A DNA stretch of 12,373 nt, taken from assembly GCA_045403145.1 (NCBI GenBank), contig JAXIPA010000038.1:1-12373 (forward strand), read 5' to 3'. This document shows positions 6,492-12,373 of this stretch, one piece after another. The translations under genes were made by a program, and so were the position numbers. Each line of letters starts with the position of its first letter. Within the stretch, counting starts at the first letter, position 1. A model generated the notes under the pieces. That model searched no databases. It saw nothing but the letters and a program-made list of their open reading frames with translations, and was not told where the DNA came from. The stretch is from JAJYKN01 sp045403145. GTDB taxonomy: Bacteria; Nitrospirota; UBA9217.

Positions 6492-7964
6492 ATGGAGGAG
6501 AGGCCGGTAATTCCCCGCGTGATGTCCACGCAGCACCCGGACAACGTGCAGGTGCCGTTCTTTGCCGAGCGGCAGGACATGTCGGGCGAGGACGAGGTTC
6601 AGGAGGCATACTACGCGTTCTCGCACCTCGGCTGCGACGAGCAGATGTGGGACTGCGAGGGCAAGGAAGTCGACACGTTCGTCGTGCGAAAACTCCTGAC
6701 CAAGTATGAACATTTTTTCCGTCAGAAGAGGCTCGGCCGCGATCTTTTCCTCACCCTCAGGGTGCCGAATCCCGACGTGGAGAAACGGGAGGCCAAGGTC
6801 CTGATCGAGACCCTCGAGAGCATTCCCCGCTCCTGCGACGCGGCGGAGGCATTCTACGGCGAGGATGCGCCGCCCATACTCGAGGTGATCCTGCCCATGA
6901 CGTTGTCCGCCGAGAGTCTGAACCGCATCTATGCCTACTATAAGGACTTTGTCGTGGGAAAGCAGAGCCAGCCCTTCTACCGCGGCGACATCACCATTGC
7001 CGATTGGATCGGGGGCTTCCATCCCTCAACGATCAACGTCATCCCACTCTTCGAAGACCGGGAGCGAATGGTGGAAGCCGGCGCCATCATGAGGGAGTAC
7101 CTCTCCGGCAAGCCTGTCCGTCACCAACGGGTTTTCCTTGCCCGCTCCGACCCGGCGCTGAACTACGGCATGGTGAGCGCCATTTTATTGAACAAGATCG
7201 CGTTGCAGCGCCTGCGGAGGCTCTCCGACGACACCGGGGTGAAGATTTACCCCATCCTCGGGGTCGGTTCTCCTCCCTTCCGGGGCCATCTCGCGCCCGA
7301 TACGGTGGACCGGGTCCTTGCGGAGTATCCCGACGTCCAGACGTTCACGATCCAGTCGGCCTTCAAGTACGATTACCCCGTCCCGTCCGTAATCGCTGCG
7401 GTTGAAAAGCTCAAGTCGTCGAAGGCGGTTCGTGGACGCGAGGTTGACGAGGGAAAGTGCCTCGAGATCATCGACAAACTTTCGGCCGAGTACCAGCGGC
7501 AGGTCGAACGGCTCGCGCCGCTCATCAATTATGCCGCTGCGTACGTGCCGCGCCGGCGCATGAGAAAGCTCCACGTCGGCCTCTTCGGGTATGCGCGGAG
7601 CATGGACAAGACGGCCCTGCCTCGGGCCATCGGTTTCTGCGCCGCCTGCTATTCCCTCGGCCTTCCGCCCGAGATCCTGGGTCTCAACGCCCTTTCCCCG
7701 GAAGATATCCGCTTCCTGAAAGGTGTCCATGTGAACTTTGACTTCGACCTGCAGGACGCCATGGCATTCTTCAATGAAGAGGTCCTGACGCTCCTTCCGG
7801 ACGAGGTGAAATTCTCTCTGAAACTCGACTGGGGCGACGTCAGGGTGAATGAGGAGCACCGCGCCGTGACATCTCGAATCATCAGGGCCGTGAAGGAAAA
7901 CGACCGGGCGAACCTGCAGACCATGATCATCGAGGCGGCGCATCTGCGGAGGTTCCTCGGGTGA
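6492..7964 (+). CDS. ppcA: Phosphoenolpyruvate carboxylase, archaeal type
   Basis: A 490-residue enzyme fixing bicarbonate onto PEP to give oxaloacetate and phosphate, feeding the TCA cycle and aspartate-family synthesis. It belongs to the short archaeal-type PEPC family (PpcA), about half the length of the classical bacterial and plant enzyme. Family-like stretches are RVMSTQHPDN near the start, GCDEQMWDCEGKEVDT (48-63), LRVPNP, EVILPMT, VIPLFEDRE (183-191), FLARSDPALNYG (215-226), GVGSPPFRG (257-265), the Q288/K292 segment TIQSAFKYDYP, and GLPPEILGLNAL (390-401). The short family is known to lack much of the allosteric apparatus of the long one. The ATG has a strong ribosome site, AGGGAGGA, at about 6481-6488. 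The gene appears monocistronic. No clear terminator was seen downstream. Confidence 0.95.
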   Translation: MEERPVIPRVMSTQHPDNVQVPFFAERQDMSGEDEVQEAYYAFSHLGCDEQMWDCEGKEVDTFVVRKLLTKYEHFFRQKRLGRDLFLTLRVPNPDVEKREAKVLIETLESIPRSCDAAEAFYGEDAPPILEVILPMTLSAESLNRIYAYYKDFVVGKQSQPFYRGDITIADWIGGFHPSTINVIPLFEDRERMVEAGAIMREYLSGKPVRHQRVFLARSDPALNYGMVSAILLNKIALQRLRRLSDDTGVKIYPILGVGSPPFRGHLAPDTVDRVLAEYPDVQTFTIQSAFKYDYPVPSVIAAVEKLKSSKAVRGREVDEGKCLEIIDKLSAEYQRQVERLAPLINYAAAYVPRRRMRKLHVGLFGYARSMDKTALPRAIGFCAACYSLGLPPEILGLNALSPEDIRFLKGVHVNFDFDLQDAMAFFNEEVLTLLPDEVKFSLKLDWGDVRVNEEHRAVTSRIIRAVKENDRANLQTMIIEAAHLRRFLG

Positions 7965-8105
7965 CCTGGTAAAGCAGACGCTCTCCATGGCGAACATGAT
8001 TCCTTCCCTCTTTCCCCTGGTGCGGCACCGTGTCCATTACGCCTTCGTACACGCATGTCCCTGTTTCCACCCTGGTTGACTCCTGAGATTGGCGCCAGAA
8101 GTCCC

Positions 8106-8134
8106 TTGACAGCGCAGCCCATCATGAGTACACT
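8106..8134 (+). promoter_or_regulatory. Possible upstream promoter of the TPR lipoprotein gene
   Basis: TTGACA (8106-8111, perfect), 17-bp spacer, TACACT (8129-8134, four of six). It would start transcription near 8141, about 117 bases before the lipoprotein ATG, and read through the left arm of the inverted repeat. The rest of the 7965-8200 gap shows no gene. Confidence 0.4.
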
Positions 8135-8168
8135 TGAAACAGGAGTTTTAAGGTATTAATTAGCTGTT

Positions 8169-8232
8169 GAAGCTATAACGTTCATAGAGCATCGGGACGT
8201 TTGACAATATATCAGCCTTTGGTTATAGCTTC
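8169..8232. promoter_or_regulatory. Inverted repeat flanking a promoter: candidate operator pair
   Basis: GAAGCTATAAC (8169-8179) and its exact reverse complement GTTATAGCTTC (8222-8232) are 11-bp arms whose centres lie 53 bp apart, close to five helical turns. The right arm covers the -10 box of the promoter at 8201-8229. A smaller inverted repeat, TAGCT-N5-AGCTA (8161-8175), overlaps the left arm. This suits cooperative repressor binding or a loop, but a long-range RNA stem from the upstream promoter is also possible. Confidence 0.45.
8201..8229 (+). promoter_or_regulatory. Main promoter of the TPR lipoprotein gene
   Basis: TTGACA (8201-8206, perfect), 17-bp spacer, TATAGC (8224-8229, four of six). 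The predicted start near 8236 leaves a leader of about 22 nt, just enough for the AAAGGA ribosome site at 8244-8249. Confidence 0.65.
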
Positions 8233-8257
8233 GGCGCCTGAGCAAAGGAATTATCTT

Positions 8258-9718
8258 ATGGCGATCCGAAGGGGGAAAAATTACAAGATTCCTGGGGTTG
8301 TCGCCGTCATTCTTATTGCATCAGTGCTTGCGACATGCAGTGGCGATTTACCAGGGACTATATCAGGGTCCGGTTCAGCGGAGAATACACCGGGGAGCCC
8401 TCCAGGAGACGCCGCTCAGCAGGCGGATGAGCAGTTTTATCAGCAGGGATCGGCGGCATTCAACGCCGCGGAGGCAGCCGCGCTTGCAGGCAACGCCGCG
8501 GAGGCAGCCACAAAGTTCGCCGAGGCCCAAGTCTCCTTCGACCGTCTGTGGACCGATTACCCCGGTTCGATACGCCACGACAACGCAGGCTATCTCCGGG
8601 GGCGCTGCCGGTACGAGTTGGGGGACCATGGGGGTGCGATCACGACCCTCGTTGAGATGCGCACCGCGCACCCGAATTCTTCGCTCATCGATAACGCCGC
8701 CTACTATACGGGACGGGCCAGGTTCCAGCTCGGGCAGTATCTTGAGGCCATCGCGGATTTCCAGGCCAGCATCAGCGCCGGCCCCGCAGGCATCTATGTC
8801 GATAACGCCGCATATTACATCGGGCGATCCTACTATGAGGCAGGAGACCTCGTGACCGCCCGTGCCAATCTCAGCAGCTTCGAGTCCTCCTATCCCCAGA
8901 GCACTTTCATTGACAATGGCCGCTATTATCTTGGCCGGAGCTACTTTGACGCGGGACTCTTTGCCGATTCGCGCGGGCCTTTTGAGCGGGCCCTGCTTAC
9001 CGCGGGATCGATCTATGAAGACGACGCCCGCTACTACCATGCGCGGACCTTCTACGAGACGGGTGATTTTGTGACCGCGCGAACTGAATTCGGCGACTTC
9101 GAGGCATCCTTTCCCCAGAGCATTTATATCGACAACACCCGGTACTATCTTGGTCGGACCTTTTTTGACGCTGGGCTCTTTGCCGAGTCGCGAGGGCCTT
9201 TTGAGCGGGTCCTGCTCACCGCGGGATCGAGCTTCGAGGATGACGCCCGCTTCTATCATGCGAGGTCTTTTTACGAGGCAGGAGATTTCGTGACCTCTCG
9301 CACCGAACTCGGCAGCTTCGAGGCATCCTTTCCCCAGAGCATCTATATCGACAATAGCCGTTACTACCTGGGGCGGAGCTTCTTTGACGCGGGACTCTAT
9401 GCCGATGCATTAGGGCCCTTTGAACGGGTCCTGCTGACGGCGGGCTCTGCTTTCGAGGACGACGCCCGCTTCTACCACGCCCGGTGCCGCTTCCACCTCG
9501 GCGATTTCAGCGCAGCGATTCCGGAATTCGAGAACCTCATCGCTCTGTTTCCAGCGGGCCAGTATGCTGACAACGCCCTTCTTTTCGAGATGCGAAGCTT
9601 TATAGCGCTTGGCAATTGCGCTGATGCCCAGACCACCCTCACGAGGCTGACGACAAACTATCCGGCCAGCACCTTCATCGCGCAGGCGCAGACCGATTTT
9701 GGCGCGGGCTGCCCATAA
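8258..9718 (+). CDS. TPR-repeat probable lipoprotein (BamD/YbgF-like repeats)
   Basis: A 486-residue envelope protein. A positively charged start and hydrophobic stretch (about 11-26) end in LATC, with C27 as a likely lipid-attachment site; Thr at -1 is unusual, so plain secretion is possible. A low-complexity Gly/Ser/Pro linker (28-52) and an Ala/Glu-rich helix follow. From about residue 95 to the end come TPR-like units with the rhythm IDNAxYYxGRxxYxxGDxxxAxxxFxxFxxxYPxS, as in BamD, YbgF and similar periplasmic TPR proteins. Residues 182-400 are three copies of a 73-residue double unit. The ATG at 8258 is chosen because AAAGGA lies 8 bases upstream and the signal sequence starts there; the in-frame TTG at 8201 is inside the -35 box. 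It probably acts as a protein-protein scaffold in the periplasm; partner unknown. Confidence 0.82.
   Translation: MAIRRGKNYKIPGVVAVILIASVLATCSGDLPGTISGSGSAENTPGSPPGDAAQQADEQFYQQGSAAFNAAEAAALAGNAAEAATKFAEAQVSFDRLWTDYPGSIRHDNAGYLRGRCRYELGDHGGAITTLVEMRTAHPNSSLIDNAAYYTGRARFQLGQYLEAIADFQASISAGPAGIYVDNAAYYIGRSYYEAGDLVTARANLSSFESSYPQSTFIDNGRYYLGRSYFDAGLFADSRGPFERALLTAGSIYEDDARYYHARTFYETGDFVTARTEFGDFEASFPQSIYIDNTRYYLGRTFFDAGLFAESRGPFERVLLTAGSSFEDDARFYHARSFYEAGDFVTSRTELGSFEASFPQSIYIDNSRYYLGRSFFDAGLYADALGPFERVLLTAGSAFEDDARFYHARCRFHLGDFSAAIPEFENLIALFPAGQYADNALLFEMRSFIALGNCADAQTTLTRLTTNYPASTFIAQAQTDFGAGCP
8461..8509 (+). repeat. 19-bp direct repeat inside the lipoprotein gene
   Basis: CAACGCCGCGGAGGCAGCC occurs exactly at 8461-8479 and 8491-8509, a 30-bp period. 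It duplicates NAAEAA in the Ala-rich helix before the TPR region and suggests slippage-driven length change. Confidence 0.8.
8801..9457 (+). repeat. Three tandem 219-bp coding repeats
   Basis: Copies at 8801-9019, 9020-9238 and 9239-9457, each encoding a 73-residue double TPR-like unit that begins DN/DD-A and ends near LLTAGS-x-(Y/F)E. The period is exact: the GAC-GCC anchor falls at 9023, 9242 and 9461. Copies 2 and 3 are closest, sharing for example an identical 27-base run at 9097-9123 and 9316-9342. A further diverged half unit follows to about 9565. Confidence 0.9.
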
Positions 9719-9746
9719 TCACTCATTTATGGGGCGCATTTTTTTT
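9708..9746 (+). terminator. Probable intrinsic terminator of the lipoprotein gene
   Basis: CCCATAA (9712-9718, containing the stop codon) pairs with TTATGGG (9727-9733) across 8 bases. A small internal loop and two more pairs (GC at 9708-9709 with GC at 9736-9737) extend the stem. Eight T follow at 9739-9746. The stem is imperfect but well placed. Confidence 0.55.
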
Positions 9747-9779
9747 CTTTGACCGAAAACCGGCGCAAAAAATCGGCGT

Positions 9780-9785
9780 TATAAT
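9780..9785 (+). promoter_or_regulatory. Perfect -10 box before the transglutaminase-7TM gene
   Basis: TATAAT lies 53 bases before the GTG start. At the normal spacing the -35 is poor (AAACCG, 9757-9762), while TTGACC at 9749-9754 is 25 bp away, too far for sigma70. Either an activator helps or this is a weak promoter. Confidence 0.3.
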
Positions 9786-9838
9786 TATAGAGTAAGAATC
9801 CTGCGGAAGGCGCCCGCGATATTCAGGGTCGTGATGCC

Positions 9839-11440
9839 GTGAAAAAAGAAAAAGTCCGCTCCATCGCCTTTATAATCGTATTTCTCATCCTCCTGCTGCT
9901 TCCGCTGGGCGTGATGGGATACAAGCTCTACGTTCTGGAGTATCCGCTCGCCGGGCTGATTCCCGCCGTCAGTTACCGCGTGGATCTCGGCATCCAGGTG
10001 GACGGCCACGGCGATGATATTTTCGCGTCCACGTACCTTCCGAAGACCGACAGCCGCCAGTCGATCAGCGATGAGCAGAACTCCTCGGGCGTTTTCGCCT
10101 TCGCCGTACAATCCAACGGCGAAAACCGGACCGCAACGTGGAAAGCGGAGAATGTGCGCGGCAATCACTCCATCCTCTATACCTTCGATGTCCGGGCGGA
10201 GCACCTGCGGTACGTGATCCCGCCGACCATGGCCATTCCGCGGTCCTACCCGAAGGAGTTCAGCGAGCACCTGGCCGCCACATCGGGCATCCAGGTGAAC
10301 GACCCTTTGATCGAACGGGAACTGCGAAAGGTCGTCCCTGAACAGAACCCGAAACTCCTCGATGCCCTCACGCGCATCCACCGCCATCTTCAGGACCGTT
10401 TCGCGAACCGGGACTTCGCGGGCTACACCGACGCAGTGACGGCGCTCAAGCTCGGCGAGGCGAGCTGCAACGGCAAGAGCCGCCTGTTCGCCGCCATGGC
10501 GCGGAAGCTGAACATTCCGGCGCGGCTTGCGGGGGGCCTCGTCATGAAACAGGGCGCCAAGCGGGTGAGCCATCAGTGGGTCGAGGTCTACGCGAACGGC
10601 CACTGGGTCCCTTTCGACACGATCAACGACCACTTCGCCGAGATTCCCGCCCACTACCTGCGCCTCTATACGGGCGATCTGGTGCTGTTTAAGCACACGC
10701 CGAACGTGAATTTCCAGTACTTCTACAAGATGACGAAGCGGCTTGTGCCCAGACGCGAGGCCATGGCGGCGCTCGGGAGCTCGCCGCTCAACATCATGAA
10801 CGTCTACGCCGTGTTCGAGCGCGTGGGCATCTCCCAGAACCTGCTCAAAATCATTCTCCTCCTGCCCCTGGGCGCCCTCGTGACCGCCGTGTTCCGGAAC
10901 GTCGTCGGCGTCCAGACTTTCGGGACGTTCCTGCCGGCGCTCATCGCCGCGGCGGCGCGGGAGACGGGCATCCTCTGGGGCATCGTGGGCTTCGTTCTGA
11001 TCATTCTCATCACCTCGGCCGTGCGCAAAGCCCTGGACTGGATGCAGCTTCTGCACTCGCCCAAGATGGCCGTGGTGCTGACCACCGTCGTCATCACCAT
11101 GCTCACGATCACGATCGTCGGCGTCGAGTTGGGGTTCTTCGAGCTGGCCCATGTGACCCTGTTTCCGATCGCCATCATGGCAATCACGGCCGAGCGTTTC
11201 GCCTTGATTGAGACGGAGCAGGGGTTCCGCAAGGCCGTGAAGATCCTGCTCGTGACGATCCTCGTGGTTGCCGCGTGCTATGCGGTGATGGGGTCCCTCT
11301 TCCTGCAGAGCATGATCCTCGCCTTTCCCGAGCTTCTGCTTCTGATCATCGCGCTCGACCTCTGGCTCGGGAAGTGGATAGGCATCCGGGTGCTGGAATT
11401 CATCCGCTTCAAACGGCTCATTTTCAGGGGGGCCCAATGA
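9839..11440 (+). CDS. Transglutaminase-like periplasmic domain fused to a 7TM membrane module
   Basis: A 533-residue inner-membrane protein. One N-terminal membrane helix (about 8-28) precedes a periplasmic region (30-330) holding a transglutaminase-like domain, then about seven C-terminal helices (roughly 335-510). The end, FPELLLLIIALDLWLGKWIG, matches the family called 'inactive transglutaminase fused to 7 TM helices' (UUP1-type). This copy nevertheless shows C210 (EASCNGKS), H245 (SHQWVEVY) and D260 (WVPFD), at spacings of 35 and 15 residues as in catalytic transglutaminase/protease folds. It overlaps the ATP-grasp ligase gene by ATGA, so the two should be made together. It may process or sense a peptide-like compound made by the ligase; this is inference. 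The GTG start at 9839 is the only in-frame start after the stop at 9788; a CAGGG motif about 10 bases upstream is a modest ribosome site. Confidence 0.88.
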   Translation: MKKEKVRSIAFIIVFLILLLLPLGVMGYKLYVLEYPLAGLIPAVSYRVDLGIQVDGHGDDIFASTYLPKTDSRQSISDEQNSSGVFAFAVQSNGENRTATWKAENVRGNHSILYTFDVRAEHLRYVIPPTMAIPRSYPKEFSEHLAATSGIQVNDPLIERELRKVVPEQNPKLLDALTRIHRHLQDRFANRDFAGYTDAVTALKLGEASCNGKSRLFAAMARKLNIPARLAGGLVMKQGAKRVSHQWVEVYANGHWVPFDTINDHFAEIPAHYLRLYTGDLVLFKHTPNVNFQYFYKMTKRLVPRREAMAALGSSPLNIMNVYAVFERVGISQNLLKIILLLPLGALVTAVFRNVVGVQTFGTFLPALIAAAARETGILWGIVGFVLIILITSAVRKALDWMQLLHSPKMAVVLTTVVITMLTITIVGVELGFFELAHVTLFPIAIMAITAERFALIETEQGFRKAVKILLVTILVVAACYAVMGSLFLQSMILAFPELLLLIIALDLWLGKWIGIRVLEFIRFKRLIFRGAQ

Positions 11441-12333
11441 ACGAAAAAATCCTCTGCATATTGGCCGGATGGGGATTGAAGCAGTGCGGGACGCTGCCGG
11501 TGCTCGGCATGAACCACCGCAACCTGGGTTACATCTATCCAAGCAACAGCCGAAGGGACTTTCCCATCGCCGACGACAAGATCAGGACGAAGGAGATCCT
11601 GGCGAAGGCGGGCGTTCCCGTGCCTGAGACCTATAAGATCTACAGCCATTTCTTCGAATTCCTCCAGCTTGAAGAGGACTTGAAACAGTATCCGGAATTC
11701 GTGATCAAGCCTTCGCAGGGGAGCGGCGGCGGGGGGATCATCGTCGTCACCGGCAGCGAGGGTGGGGACTGGAAGAGCATCGGCGGAACGACCCACACGC
11801 TCTCCGGCTTGAAGAAACACCTGTCGGACATCATCTTCGGCGTCTATTCTTACGATCTCACGGACCGCGCGCTCATCGAGGCGCGCATCGTTCAGCATGA
11901 CGACATGAACGAGCTGAGCCCCTTCGGCCTGGCGGACGTGCGCATGATCCTGTACCAGGACGAGCCCGTGCTGTGCATGACGCGGATTCCCACGAGAGCA
12001 TCGGAGGGCAGGGCGAACCTGCACCAGGGCGCCGTGGGAGCGGGAATAGACCTCGACACCGGCCGGACGTTCCACGCAGTCCTCAAAGGCGAGCCCGTGG
12101 AGCATCACCCGGACACGGGCGTGCCGCTCATCGGGAGGCGAATTCCGTTCTGGGACGAAGTGGTGGCCGTGAGCAGACTTGCGGGAAAGGCCGTGCCGCT
12201 GAAATACCTCGGCGCGGACATCTCGATATCTCAGGCCGGTCCGGTTCTGCTCGAGATCAATGTGCGGCCGGGGCTCGAGATTCAGAACGCCAACCTCAGG
12301 GGACTGCGTTCGGAACTGGAGCTCGTCGGTTGA
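11437..12333 (+). CDS. RimK-related ATP-grasp amide ligase (alpha-L-glutamate ligase-like)
   Basis: A 298-residue cytoplasmic ATP-grasp enzyme expected to join a carboxylate to an amine through an acyl-phosphate, as RimK adds glutamate. K91 in FVIKPSQGS is the nucleotide lysine, with the glycine-rich loop GSGGGG (95-100) next to it. R169 in ADVRMI, D261, and E273/N275 in LLEINVRPG are the expected metal and phosphate ligands. The protein resembles the 'alpha-L-glutamate ligase-related' family (sugar-transfer-type ATP-grasp) known to sit beside transglutaminase-7TM proteins. The ATG at 11437 overlaps the previous stop (ATGA) and follows a G-rich AGGGGGG ribosome site. A longer in-frame reading from 11275 is rejected because it lies inside the previous gene. 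The acceptor and amino acid added cannot be read from sequence. Confidence 0.9.
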   Translation: MNEKILCILAGWGLKQCGTLPVLGMNHRNLGYIYPSNSRRDFPIADDKIRTKEILAKAGVPVPETYKIYSHFFEFLQLEEDLKQYPEFVIKPSQGSGGGGIIVVTGSEGGDWKSIGGTTHTLSGLKKHLSDIIFGVYSYDLTDRALIEARIVQHDDMNELSPFGLADVRMILYQDEPVLCMTRIPTRASEGRANLHQGAVGAGIDLDTGRTFHAVLKGEPVEHHPDTGVPLIGRRIPFWDEVVAVSRLAGKAVPLKYLGADISISQAGPVLLEINVRPGLEIQNANLRGLRSELELVG

Positions 12334-12373
12334 ATGAAACGACGGATGAACACCGATAAATACGGCAAAAAGA
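12334..12373 (+). other. Open frame running off the window end
   Basis: An ATG directly follows the ligase stop and stays open for 13 codons (MKRRMNTDKYGKK) to the edge. No ribosome site lies at a normal distance, and the A-rich, polar stretch looks as much like intergenic DNA as a gene start. If real, it would be the third gene of the operon. Confidence 0.15.

Noticed and set aside
8201..8257. Upstream TTG start adding 19 residues to the TPR lipoprotein
   Set aside because: The TTG is the first triplet of the -35 box TTGACA. The ATG at 8258 has a ribosome site and begins a proper signal sequence.
8801..9565. CRISPR-like array suggested by regular repeats
   Set aside because: The repeats are 219 bp, contiguous, without spacers, and keep one reading frame of TPR-like protein.
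9749..9785. TTGACC...TATAAT as a full sigma70 promoter
   Set aside because: The spacer is 25 bp, too long for sigma70; only the -10 box is kept as a weak feature.
11275..11436. N-terminal extension of the ATP-grasp ligase
   Set aside because: It lies wholly inside the transglutaminase-7TM gene in another frame. The ATGA-overlapping ATG at 11437 with its G-rich ribosome site is the natural start.
9785..11542. 585-codon open frame on the minus strand
   Set aside because: It lies antisense to the transglutaminase-7TM gene, is full of Arg/His/Asp/Gly runs typical of the reverse of GC-rich coding DNA, and shows no domain. The sense frame has clear family motifs.

Overview
The window is moderately GC-rich bacterial chromosome with densely packed, mostly forward genes and good sigma70-type promoters. 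The tRNA encodes its own CCA, and envelope proteins carry Sec-type signal peptides or a lipobox. The archaeal-type PEP carboxylase, the two-PAS NarL-family sensor kinase and the transglutaminase-7TM/ATP-grasp pair suggest a Gram-negative, environmental lineage of the Nitrospirota or Desulfobacterota kind. That placement is inference from gene content; no taxonomic marker is present. No IS element, phage gene, CRISPR array or rRNA was seen.

Layout. Positions 1-1080 hold a small ferritin/bacterioferritin-like protein (+) and a universal stress protein (-). They converge on a strong bidirectional terminator. The stress gene has a near-consensus promoter whose 17-bp spacer contains a 15-bp palindrome. 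Positions 1160-3474 hold a two-component pair: a soluble sensor kinase with two duplicated PAS domains and a NarL/FixJ-type response regulator, behind their own promoter. Positions 3521-4637 hold ilvE, apparently leaderless, followed 53 bp later by tRNA-Leu(GAG) with no visible promoter of its own. Positions 4700-6316 encode an exported cell-wall protein: SH3-like region, an NlpC/P60-like domain that has lost its catalytic Cys, and a second Cys/His peptidase-like domain that keeps its residues. Positions 6492-7964 are ppcA, making oxaloacetate from PEP.

Positions 8106-9746 hold a TPR-type probable lipoprotein with a 219-bp tandem coding repeat. Its promoter overlaps one arm of a perfect 11-bp inverted repeat, and an imperfect terminator overlaps its stop. 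Positions 9839-12333 form a translationally coupled pair: an inner-membrane protein with a periplasmic transglutaminase-like domain and C-terminal 7TM module, and a RimK-related ATP-grasp ligase.

The last pair is the most interesting part. It belongs to a family usually called 'inactive transglutaminase', yet this member shows a well-spaced Cys-His-Asp triad. The aspartic-type peptidase often linked to this pair is not in the window. Together the cell-wall protein, the TPR lipoprotein and this pair suggest an envelope-modification theme; no direct link between them can be shown from sequence alone.
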